Origin: Acidobacteriaceae bacterium
GTDB taxonomy: Bacteria > Acidobacteriota > Terriglobia > Terriglobales > Acidobacteriaceae
Assembly: GCA_003165455.1 (NCBI GenBank)
Contig: PLUJ01000323.1
Location: forward strand, 1 to 11,499
Reading direction: 5' to 3'
DNA length: 11,499 nucleotides
Shown here piece after piece: positions 1 to 6,781 of this stretch (position 1 is the stretch's first letter; every line of letters begins with the position of its first letter). The notes under the pieces were generated by a model. That model searched no databases, was not told the origin of the DNA, and saw only the letters and a list, made by a program, of their open reading frames with translations. The position numbers and the translations under genes are program-made.

Positions 1-2
1 GA

Positions 3-419
3 AGTTTCGCCAAGAGTTTGAAGCCGCCGATTCGGTTGTCGCTGCCTGCATTGGAGACGTTGGCTGTGATCGCTTACAAGCAACCAGCGACGGTACCGGA
101 GGTTAGCGAGATTCGCGGCGTGGATTCGGGCGGCGTGATCGCTACATTGCTGGAACGCAAGCTCATTACTACTGCGGGGCGCAAGCAAGTGATTGGGCGC
201 CCGATACTTTACAAGACAACGAAAGAATTTCTGATGCGGTTTGGATTGAAGGACGTCAACGAACTGCCCAGCATGGAAGAGTTCGAAAAGCTCGTGGCGG
301 AATCATTCCAATCGGAATTACTTCCCGCGGAGGATACGGCCGCCGAGGTTCCGGGCACAGAGGCTCAGTTTCCCGCTGACGCAGAAGAAATTGCCGCGCC
401 TGCGTCTCAAAAAGAGTAG
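3..419 (+). CDS. scpB: Segregation and condensation protein B, C-terminal part (5' truncated by window)
   Basis: This is the C-terminal part of ScpB. In the known family, ScpB dimers bind the kleisin ScpA and, with SMC, form the bacterial condensin that organises and segregates chromosomes in the cytoplasm. The visible protein carries the hallmark second winged-helix block: ALETLAVIAYKQPAT, then VSEIRGVDSGGVIATLLER, then the glycine-rich turn GRPILYKTTKEFLMRFGL and the DVNELPSMEEF ending. The frame is open to the left edge, so the TTG at 18 is not a convincing start. The first winged helix, about 60 to 90 residues, must lie upstream. The last 40 or so residues are an acidic, Ala/Glu/Pro-rich tail typical of a disordered end. 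The stop is TAG at 417-419. The rRNA pseudouridine synthase gene follows after 87 nt on the same strand, a neighbourhood common in many bacteria. Identity is secure; the true start is not visible. Confidence 0.95.
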   Translation, partial: SFAKSLKPPIRLSLPALETLAVIAYKQPATVPEVSEIRGVDSGGVIATLLERKLITTAGRKQVIGRPILYKTTKEFLMRFGLKDVNELPSMEEFEKLVAESFQSELLPAEDTAAEVPGTEAQFPADAEEIAAPASQKE

Positions 420-506
420 CCGTGCAAATCTTATTTTGCCGACTTAGCCTTATATGCAACTTTACGGTGCGGCTCAAGCCGGCCTTATTGAAATGGAAGT
501 TACAAC

Positions 507-1274
507 ATGCCTGCTGAACGTCTGCAAAAAATTATTGCTGCCGCTGGAATCGCCTCCCGCCGAAAAGCGGAGGAACTGATCAGCGCTGGACACGTGAAGG
601 TAAATGGAACGGTGATCACAGAGCTTGGGACCAAGGCCGATCCCGATGTCGATCATATTCGCGTGGATGGGAAACTTCTGCAAGGCGCGCAAATGCATGT
701 TTATCTGCTGCTCAACAAGCCGAAGGGGTATGTGACCACGGTGAGCGATCCGGAAAAGCGGCCTACGGTAATGCAATTAATTCGCGGCGTAAAGAAACGC
801 GTGTATCCGGTGGGGCGCCTGGATTATGCCAGTGAGGGACTGCTGCTTTTGACTAACGATGGCACGCTGGCGAACAAATTGATGAAGGCAGCTTCGCAGG
901 TGCCGAAAACTTACGTGGTGAAAGTTGCGGGATCGCCAAGCCCCGAATCGTTAGAGAAGCTGCGCGGCGGAGTTTCCATTCAGACCGAAGATGGAAGACG
1001 TGTGAAAACTGCTCCTGCCGGCATTCGGTTGATCAAAGAAGCTGCGAATCCGTGGTACGAGGTCACGTTGATCGAAGGCCGTAATCGAGAGATACGTCGT
1101 ATGTTTGAAAAAGTTGGACACCATGTGGAGAAGATCAAGCGGGTTCGCTATGGACCGCTCACGCTGGATGTTCCGACGGGAGAATTCCGTTCGCTGAACT
1201 TGCAGGAAATCGACCGCCTTCGAACCGCGTGCAACAAACCAGCCACGGCGCGAACGAAGCCTTCAGTGGCATGA
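507..1274 (+). CDS. rluB: rRNA pseudouridine synthase, RsuA/RluB/E/F family (probably RluB)
   Basis: A 255-residue pseudouridine synthase that isomerises a specific uridine in rRNA (RluB acts on 23S rRNA). An S4 RNA-binding domain covers about residues 4-55 (RLQKIIAAAGIASRRKAEEL). The catalytic domain has the family motif GRLDYASEGLLLLTNDG with the catalytic Asp at residue 106. Further conserved blocks are LLLNKPKGYVTT (about 68-79) and the RsuA-type stretch EGRNREIRRMFEKVGH. The ATG at 507 has a GGAAG Shine-Dalgarno at 495-499, 7 nt upstream, and starts just before the S4 domain. The gene follows scpB and precedes hisC (34 nt gap), consistent with one operon. RluB is favoured over RsuA, RluE or RluF because of the scpB linkage and the full N-terminal S4 domain. 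Exact target uridine is inferred. Confidence 0.93.
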   Translation: MPAERLQKIIAAAGIASRRKAEELISAGHVKVNGTVITELGTKADPDVDHIRVDGKLLQGAQMHVYLLLNKPKGYVTTVSDPEKRPTVMQLIRGVKKRVYPVGRLDYASEGLLLLTNDGTLANKLMKAASQVPKTYVVKVAGSPSPESLEKLRGGVSIQTEDGRRVKTAPAGIRLIKEAANPWYEVTLIEGRNREIRRMFEKVGHHVEKIKRVRYGPLTLDVPTGEFRSLNLQEIDRLRTACNKPATARTKPSVA

Positions 1275-1308
1275 TAAACCTCGAACGTAAACAAAGTCGT
1301 AGCCAAGC

Positions 1309-2445
1309 ATGAGCCGCTTTTTTGATCTGGTATCGAAGCCTGCCCGGGACATGAGAAGACCAATCTTGTCCGGCAATGCGCCAGTCGCGATTGACCGGCC
1401 GCCACAATTGATTAAGCTGGATTCGAACGAAAATCCTTTTGGGCCATGTACACGTGCGATCGATGCGATGAGGGAAACGCTAGCCGGCACGGGATCGTAT
1501 CCGGACGACGATTGCAATCTCTTGCGACGCAAACTGGCGGAACATCATGAAGTCCAGATGGAACAGGTTCTGGTGACGGCGGGCTCGACGGCGCTACTCG
1601 GCTTGTTGTGCCAAACACTGCTGGAACCGGGACTGAACGCCGTGACCAGCGAACGCTCTTTCATCGTGTATTCGATGGCCGTACAGGCGGCGGGCGGGCA
1701 TTTGATTGAAGTCCCGATGCATGACGACGGTTTTGACCTAGAAGCAATTCTCGCGGCTATCGATTCGAACACCCGCATTGTCTTTATCGCCAATCCAAAT
1801 AATCCGACGGGCACAATGCTGGAGTCGGAGATGGTCGATAGGTTTTTGGCGCGAGTTCCCAGTCACGTAGTGGTGCTTTTGGATGAAGCTTACTACGAAT
1901 TTGCCGCGCACTTTGCCACCCTCCGAAGCGTGAAGTATTCAAATTCACTGGAGTATGTCCGCAACGGGGCGAGCGTGGTAGTGCTGCGCACGTTTTCCAA
2001 AGCGCACGGACTTGCTGGAGTTCGCGTTGGATACGGGCTTGGTCCAGCGGAGTTGCTGGGATATTGCGCGCGGATGAGGAACACGTTTTCAGTGTCATCG
2101 GTAGCGCAAGCGGCAGCATTGGCGGCATTGGACGATCACCCCCATATTCAGTCCGTGGTCGAGAATAATGCGATCCAGTCGCGGGATCTTAGCCAGGGAC
2201 TCTTGGCGCTGGGATATGGCGTGGTTCCGACTTCGGCAAATTTTGTATTCTGTGATTTGCGCGAAGACGCGGCGAATTATGCCGATCGCTTGCACAAGGA
2301 GAGCATCGCGGTGCGGCCACTAGGGTCATGGGGAGCGCCGAACTGCATTCGCGTTACGATAGGCAGACCGGAGCAGAACCGAGCATTCTTGCGGGCTGCA
2401 TCAGTCCTTAAGTCGGACGCCGAAAATAGAAGTGCCTCACGCTGA
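1309..2445 (+). CDS. hisC: Histidinol-phosphate aminotransferase
   Basis: A 378-residue fold-type I PLP aminotransferase of the HisC group, which transfers an amino group from glutamate to imidazole-acetol phosphate in histidine synthesis. Visible landmarks are LDSNENPFGP (38-46 region), the TAGSTALL phosphate-side loop (90-97), ANPNNPTGT (161-169), DEAYYEF (192-198), the Schiff-base Lys231 in RTFSKAHGLAGVRVGY, and the substrate-carboxylate Arg348 in CIRVTIGRPEQNRAFL. Length is normal for HisC. The ATG at 1309 lacks a clear Shine-Dalgarno; a second ATG at 1351 would shorten the protein by 14 residues and is possible. No other his gene is visible, so this copy sits outside a his operon. Many HisC homologues also act on aromatic 2-oxo acids (Tyr/Phe), and sequence alone cannot separate these roles. 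The 3' end overlaps the convergent amt gene by 9 nt. Confidence 0.88.
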   Translation: MSRFFDLVSKPARDMRRPILSGNAPVAIDRPPQLIKLDSNENPFGPCTRAIDAMRETLAGTGSYPDDDCNLLRRKLAEHHEVQMEQVLVTAGSTALLGLLCQTLLEPGLNAVTSERSFIVYSMAVQAAGGHLIEVPMHDDGFDLEAILAAIDSNTRIVFIANPNNPTGTMLESEMVDRFLARVPSHVVVLLDEAYYEFAAHFATLRSVKYSNSLEYVRNGASVVVLRTFSKAHGLAGVRVGYGLGPAELLGYCARMRNTFSVSSVAQAAALAALDDHPHIQSVVENNAIQSRDLSQGLLALGYGVVPTSANFVFCDLREDAANYADRLHKESIAVRPLGSWGAPNCIRVTIGRPEQNRAFLRAASVLKSDAENRSASR

Positions 2446-4149
2446 GACGTAACCCTCATCTGCTACTGAAACGGTAACGAGCGACTCTTCCGGATATGCA
2501 GGCAGCCCGAATTCAGGAACATCGAGACCTACCTCTTCGGCTTCAGCCGAAACACGCATACTCCTCACTTTGTTGACGCACCAAAAAACGCCATAGGTTG
2601 CCCCGAACGCCCAAACTGCATACAGGCTGGCGCCCGCGATCTGGCAAAGAAATTGTCGCGTGTCTCCGTAAAGAAGGCCCGTCACGCCTTGACCTGCGTG
2701 GCCGAGATAGGCCGCTGTGCCTACGCCATTCCATCCGGTGCCGTAAGTGCCGTCAGCGAAGATACCTACGCAGATGCCTCCGAACCAGCCACAATAGCCG
2801 TGAACTGAAATCGCACCGCATGGATCGTCGATTTTGAGCACCCGGTCGTTGAAGAGAACTCCAGCACAAACCAATACTCCGGCGAGTGCGCCAATCACGA
2901 TCGCGGAGGTGGGAGTGACAAAAGCGCAACCAGCCGTGATGGCGACTAAGCCGGCGAGCATGCCGTTACAGGCCATTGCAATATCGGGCTTACCGAAAAG
3001 GAAATACCACAAGAGCATCGCCGCAGCCGAGCCTGCGACCGCTGCCAGATTGGTATTGACTGCGACCACAGAGATCCGAAGATCGGTGGCGCCAAGAGTT
3101 GAGCCGGGATTAAATCCCATCCATCCAAAAAGTAGGATGAAAGTGCCAGTGACGACGTAGACAATGTTGTGAGCAGGAAAGACGCGGACCTCGCCTCGCG
3201 GACCATACTTTCCTAAACGTGGACCTAAAATAATTGCGAGCGCCATGGCGCAGAAGCCGCCGACAGCGTGCACCACGGTTGATCCCGCGAAATCAACGTA
3301 ACCGTGACCCAAATTTAAAGTGGATCCAACTTGCGAGAGCCAGCCTCCACCCCACGTCCAGCAACCGGCAATCGGGTAGAGGAGAGCTCCGATGAAGAGC
3401 TCGCAAAGCAGGAATGCCCAGAAAGTAATCCGTTCGCAAATCGCCCCCACGATGATGTAGCCGGCTGTCTCCATGAAAACCACTTCGAACAGGGTCAGGC
3501 AATTGCTGCCGGCGTCATAAGCTGGCCCAGTTAGGAAAAAACCTTTTCCGCCAATAAAGCCCCACTGGCCACTTCCGACTAGAAAATGGTTCAGGGTCGG
3601 AACCCCGCCCAGGTTTGTCGGGGCGGCATTGATGGCGACGGCTCCGAACTGAAATGCATACCCAACCGCGTAATAAGCCAGGAAGGCGAACACGTAGGCC
3701 GCGAAATTCAGCATCATCAGGTGCGCGGCATTTTTCTTTTGCACCAAGCCGCAGGTCAGCAGAGCGAAGCCCGCTTGCATGAATAGGACCAGGTAGCCGG
3801 TGTTCAAGGTCCAGGCGAAATTAGTGGCGACGCGGATATGGCCAACATCGTCTGCCAGTTTTATGGCGAGAGGTTCTTTTGCGGCTTGGGCACGGTAGTC
3901 ATCGAAGGCTTTCCTGGTCTGAACATAATCGGGAACTGATTTATCCAGAGGTTCGGCCACAATGAAGGGATTCCCGGCACCATCTACAACGGAGTTCTTA
4001 TCGCCAGTGATGACACCCGATGGATCAGGCTTTGGTCCGTCCTGGGCAAAACAGCGTGCTGGCGGGATTGCCAGGACTGCGACGGCCAGGAAGATTGCGG
4101 CAAAAGTTGACCACAAACGGAGACCTGGCCCGCAGGGTTTGTTCGTCAT
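2437..4149 (-). CDS. amt: Ammonium transporter with long extracytoplasmic N-terminal extension
   Basis: A 570-residue Amt/MEP/Rh channel conducting ammonium or ammonia across the inner membrane. The pore's twin histidines are seen as His294 (VDFAGSTVVHAVGG, with the conserved Asp286) and His450 (DDPCGAISVHGYCGWFGG). About eleven membrane segments run from about residue 113 to 526. The N-terminus has a hydrophobic signal (about 12-30) ending in an Ala-x-Ala-like site near residue 35, then about 75 hydrophilic residues before the first pore helix. This makes the protein longer than the usual 400 to 450 residues. The cytoplasmic tail (RVSAEAEEVGLDVPEFG) resembles the tail that couples to PII proteins, but has Phe where His is common. 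GGGAG at 4158-4162 sits 8 nt before the ATG. No glnK/glnB gene adjoins it on either side. The ROK kinase gene lies 143 nt upstream on the same strand. Confidence 0.95.
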   Translation of the reverse strand: MTNKPCGPGLRLWSTFAAIFLAVAVLAIPPARCFAQDGPKPDPSGVITGDKNSVVDGAGNPFIVAEPLDKSVPDYVQTRKAFDDYRAQAAKEPLAIKLADDVGHIRVATNFAWTLNTGYLVLFMQAGFALLTCGLVQKKNAAHLMMLNFAAYVFAFLAYYAVGYAFQFGAVAINAAPTNLGGVPTLNHFLVGSGQWGFIGGKGFFLTGPAYDAGSNCLTLFEVVFMETAGYIIVGAICERITFWAFLLCELFIGALLYPIAGCWTWGGGWLSQVGSTLNLGHGYVDFAGSTVVHAVGGFCAMALAIILGPRLGKYGPRGEVRVFPAHNIVYVVTGTFILLFGWMGFNPGSTLGATDLRISVVAVNTNLAAVAGSAAAMLLWYFLFGKPDIAMACNGMLAGLVAITAGCAFVTPTSAIVIGALAGVLVCAGVLFNDRVLKIDDPCGAISVHGYCGWFGGICVGIFADGTYGTGWNGVGTAAYLGHAGQGVTGLLYGDTRQFLCQIAGASLYAVWAFGATYGVFWCVNKVRSMRVSAEAEEVGLDVPEFGLPAYPEESLVTVSVADEGYVSA

Positions 4150-4195
4150 TTTCGCAGCTCCCGAGCTAATCGTTCTTGCCTTCTAAACGCTGGAC

Positions 4196-4223
4196 ATTAA
4201 ACGGATGCGATCCCGGAGTCCAA
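4196..4223 (-). promoter_or_regulatory. Candidate sigma70-type promoter for amt
   Basis: Read on the minus strand, TTGGAC (4218-4223) is followed after 16 nt by TTTAAT (4196-4201). The -10 matches the consensus TATAAT at 5 of 6 bases; the -35 matches only the TTG. The site lies about 46 nt upstream of the amt start in the 143-nt gap. I found no convincing sigma54 (GG-N10-GC) element there, although nitrogen-controlled amt genes often have one. This is a weak match found by eye. Confidence 0.25.
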
Positions 4224-4292
4224 TTCATATTTCCTATGGCAAGGATCAGATTGGAGAATGGGTGTAATCAAAGTAAGGGTGGCATTCCAGGG

Positions 4293-5393
4293 TTACAGGG
4301 ATAGTGGGTCTCCAGACATTTTCGGAATCGAATCAGTATCGCCGACGAGCGCAGCGAGCCGGGCAGCTCCAAACAATCCTGCATCGCTGCCTAGCAGCGC
4401 GCGGGTAATAACGGTTGTTCGTTCCGTACTTTTCGCTAGTAGAGCGTTAGCGCCCGCGTTTTTCAAATTTACAGTCGGGTGCGTTAGTACATTGTCCACC
4501 CGCGGGCTACCGGGTGCGGTGGCTGCATAGACTATGGATCGTTGTAGCACTTCTTGAAACATGCTCGGGGCAAAGGCGTCCCACGCACTCGATACGCCTC
4601 CGCCGATGACAAACATTTCCAGGTTTAAGACGTTGATCAATCCCGCGAGAAGAATACCGAGATAGCGACCGAAAGTTCGGAAGATGCGACTAGACTCTTC
4701 GTCGCCTTGAATGGCAAGGTTGTAGATCGACTTTGCACCAAACTCATCAGTGGAAGACGCAGCCTGGGCGAGCATTGGAGCTTGGCCGCGCGCGATTGCC
4801 TCCCGCGCCATCCGAATCACTGCGCTGGCGGATGCAAAGCGTTCCGCACATCCGCGGTTGCCGCAACCGCACCGAGGGCCTTCGGGCTCGACCGTGACAT
4901 GGCCGAACTCTCCTGCCATGCCGTTCATGCCGTGCCAGATTCTTCCTCCCAGGACGATTCCGCCCCCGATTCCCGTGCCCAACGTTACGACTGCAGCATT
5001 CGCAACACCCTGGGCCGCGCCCAGCCACTGTTCCCCGAGAGCGGCAACATTAGCATCATTCTCCAAGACCACCCGCGCAACAAGCCGGCGCTCAATCTCA
5101 GTATGTACTGGATATTCGTCGAAACCCGGAAGATTAGCGGACTTGCGTAGCATCCCGGTGTTCAGGTCGATGATCCCGGGAATGCCGACGCCAACGCCGA
5201 GGAAGTTTTGCGAGCGTTTGTGCTTTTCAGAAAGGCGCAGAATGGCATCGCACATTTCAGTGATTACGTAATCGGGTCCGAGGGGAACTTTGGCAGGAAG
5301 TGTGATTTTATCGAGAAGGTTTCCCTGGGTCGTAATGGCGGCGACACGGAGGTTGGTGCCGCCGAGGTCGACTCCGATGGAGAAATCGGGCAT
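4293..5393 (-). CDS. ROK-family sugar kinase (glucokinase-like)
   Basis: A 366-residue ROK (repressor, ORF, kinase) protein, probably phosphorylating glucose or an N-acetylated hexosamine at the expense of ATP in the cytoplasm. It has the phosphate loop DLGGTN (9-14), the catalytic Asp113 in ENDANVAALGE, the adenosine motif GTGIGGGIV (139-147) and the ROK zinc site GEFGHVTVEPEGPRCGCGNRGCAE (His165, Cys175, Cys177, Cys182; split here for reading only). There is no N-terminal winged helix, so it is a kinase and not a ROK repressor. The C-terminus has VIGGGVS and LLGSDAGLFGAARLA. About 32 residues (292-323) between these blocks look extra relative to typical 300 to 320-residue members. The ATG at 5391-5393 fits the motif start, but no strong Shine-Dalgarno precedes it. 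The exact sugar cannot be read from the sequence. Confidence 0.9.
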   Translation of the reverse strand: MPDFSIGVDLGGTNLRVAAITTQGNLLDKITLPAKVPLGPDYVITEMCDAILRLSEKHKRSQNFLGVGVGIPGIIDLNTGMLRKSANLPGFDEYPVHTEIERRLVARVVLENDANVAALGEQWLGAAQGVANAAVVTLGTGIGGGIVLGGRIWHGMNGMAGEFGHVTVEPEGPRCGCGNRGCAERFASASAVIRMAREAIARGQAPMLAQAASSTDEFGAKSIYNLAIQGDEESSRIFRTFGRYLGILLAGLINVLNLEMFVIGGGVSSAWDAFAPSMFQEVLQRSIVYAATAPGSPRVDNVLTHPTVNLKNAGANALLAKSTERTTVITRALLGSDAGLFGAARLAALVGDTDSIPKMSGDPLSL

Positions 5394-5456
5394 GGCTCAG
5401 AAAGATTAGCAGATTCGGTGCTGCGAGACCCGTCGGCACGGATGTTCGATGAATGT

Positions 5457-5478
5457 GGCCTAATCCGAGGCCGTCGGA
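5457..5478. repeat. Two overlapping, mutually exclusive small inverted repeats between mutM and the ROK kinase gene
   Basis: GGCCT (5457-5461) pairs with AGGCC (5468-5472) around a 6-nt loop, while TCCGA (5464-5468) pairs with TCGGA (5474-5478) around a 5-nt loop. The two stems share base 5468 and overlap, so they cannot form together. They lie in the 114-nt gap upstream of the kinase start. No U-run follows on either strand, so this is not a standard terminator. Stems of 5 bp can arise by chance. Confidence 0.3.
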
Positions 5479-5507
5479 TAACCGTTTGCTCGTAAATCGT
5501 CAAACTT

Positions 5508-6392
5508 TTACTTCTGGCATTTGGGACAGTAGTGGCTGCTGCGCCCGCCGATAACGACGCGTTTGATCGGCGTCTTGCAGACCAGGCAGGGTTCGCCTTC
5601 GCGACCGTATACGCGATGCTGTAACTGGAAGAAACCTTCGTCGCCAGAGGAATTCACATAATCCGAGATCGAGGAACCGCCTGCCGCGATGGCTTCGTGA
5701 AGTACTTCTTTCAAGGACGAGTGCAAGCGAGCGAATGGCTCGCGACTAAGAGTGGAGGCGCGGCGGCGCGGACGAATCCCGGCTCGAAAGAGGGCCTCGT
5801 CGGCGTAAATGTTTCCGACGCCCCGCAGCAATTTCTGATTGAGCAGGGCACTTTTGATCGGAGTTTTTCGCCCGCGAAAAAGGGCGACGAAAGTTCCGAG
5901 AGCGGCCTCGAGCGGCTCAGTGCCAAGAGTCTCAAAGGCGCCATTTGTGGCGACACTCAAGCGTCCGAAACGCCGCGGATCTACAAACCGCAGTTCTCTG
6001 CCAGAGGCGAGCTTCGCAATGGCATGAGTGTGCTTGAGGATTTCCGAATGCGGTTCGCAGACCTGCAACCGGCCTGTCATGCCCAGGTGTACGATCCATT
6101 GCGACTTGGTTGTTTCGGAAAGTTCAGATCTGCGACGCAGCGGCTTCGCTTTTACGGGCTTCGCCGCCCTGTGCGCTGAAGCCACAGCGTTTCGTTCGAG
6201 ATCGAAGATAATGTGCTTGCCCATACGATGCACATTGAGGATCAGAGTGTTCTCAGTGGCAGCAGCGATCTCTTGCGCGGAAGATTTGAGGGTCTGCGGT
6301 TTGGAGGTTAACCAGATGGACTCGATTACATCGCCCGTGACGCGCTCGGCCAAACCGCGCGCGATAGTTTCAACTTCGGGAAGTTCGGGCAT
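5508..6392 (-). CDS. mutM: Formamidopyrimidine-DNA glycosylase (Fpg/MutM)
   Basis: A 294-residue bifunctional DNA glycosylase/AP lyase that removes oxidised purines such as 8-oxoguanine in base excision repair. The N-terminus MPELPEVETIARGL supplies the catalytic Pro2 (after Met removal) and Glu3. Lys59 lies in RMGKHIIF. HLGMTGRL (102-109), DPRRFGRL, and GVGNIYADEALF with the DNA-phosphate-contacting Asn194 follow, then the helix-two-turn-helix. The C-terminal zinc finger has Cys269, Cys272, Cys289 and Cys292, with the finger-loop Arg284 in GGRSSHYC. All catalytic and metal residues are present, so the enzyme should be active. Oddly, about 25 to 30 residues (roughly 68-97) rich in Lys/Arg/Ala sit between strands that are usually joined by a short turn, which explains the length above the usual 270 to 275. 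The ATG is fixed by the MPELPE start; its Shine-Dalgarno is poor. Confidence 0.97.
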   Translation of the reverse strand: MPELPEVETIARGLAERVTGDVIESIWLTSKPQTLKSSAQEIAAATENTLILNVHRMGKHIIFDLERNAVASAHRAAKPVKAKPLRRRSELSETTKSQWIVHLGMTGRLQVCEPHSEILKHTHAIAKLASGRELRFVDPRRFGRLSVATNGAFETLGTEPLEAALGTFVALFRGRKTPIKSALLNQKLLRGVGNIYADEALFRAGIRPRRRASTLSREPFARLHSSLKEVLHEAIAAGGSSISDYVNSSGDEGFFQLQHRVYGREGEPCLVCKTPIKRVVIGGRSSHYCPKCQK

Positions 6393-6468
6393 GCCTTAGT
6401 TTACAAGGCCGGCATGGGGGGCGCGAAATGAAACGCGAGCAGCGGAGGCGAGCCTCGGCGGGTCGAGT

Positions 6469-6759
6469 CTAGTCTTTCAGAGGCACAATCGCACGCCCAT
6501 CCTGGCAGAAGGTCGCGACTTTTTGCAGATCGCCATTGGCTTGAGGCATCGTCATGACAGGACCGTAGCAATAGACTGCGTGGCCGTTAGCGGCGAAATA
6601 CCAACGGCCGCCCTTGGAATGCTGTTCGACGCGGCTTAGGGGCTGCCGGACAGGCTGCTCGGAATTTGCAATCGCCATGCTGAACATCGTGGTACTTAGC
6701 AATGTCAGACTTAACAGCGTCGTTAGACTGAACATCAAGGTTAGGGTCAGGGCCTTCAT
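6469..6759 (-). CDS. Small secreted protein of unknown function
   Basis: A 96-residue protein that I do not recognise. Residues 1-31 form a clear signal peptide: a Lys at position 2, a Leu/Thr-rich hydrophobic core, and a likely cleavage after AIA at residue 31. The mature part of about 65 residues holds RVEQHSKGGRWYFAANGHAVYCYGP and ends at PLKD (split by position: 43-67). It has two cysteines, Cys64 and Cys85, which could form one disulfide after export, and several aromatic residues around GRWYFAANG. The Shine-Dalgarno AAGAGG (6767-6772) is strong and 7 nt from the ATG. It lies 22 nt downstream of the 202-residue membrane protein gene on the same strand, so the two are probably cotranscribed and may work together in the envelope. 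The signal peptide and good ribosome site make it a real gene; function is unknown. Confidence 0.75.
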   Translation of the reverse strand: MKALTLTLMFSLTTLLSLTLLSTTMFSMAIANSEQPVRQPLSRVEQHSKGGRWYFAANGHAVYCYGPVMTMPQANGDLQKVATFCQDGRAIVPLKD

Positions 6760-6781
6760 GTTTGAACCTCTTTTTTGTTTC

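Noticed and set aside
4156..4167. Inverted repeat AGCTC-CC-GAGCT over the amt ribosome site
   Set aside because: A 2-nt loop is too tight for a stable hairpin and the arms are only 5 bp. It is probably a by-product of the GGGAG ribosome site.
4707..5271. Two long plus-strand open frames of 147 and 173 codons opposite the ROK kinase gene
   Set aside because: They lie wholly antisense to a gene with intact ROK motifs, overlap each other in different frames, and their translations look like no protein family. They are shadows of codon bias.
6445..6456. Hairpin GAGGC-GA-GCCTC downstream of the small secreted protein gene
   Set aside because: Only a 5-bp stem with a 2-nt loop and no U-run on either strand, so it does not qualify as a terminator.
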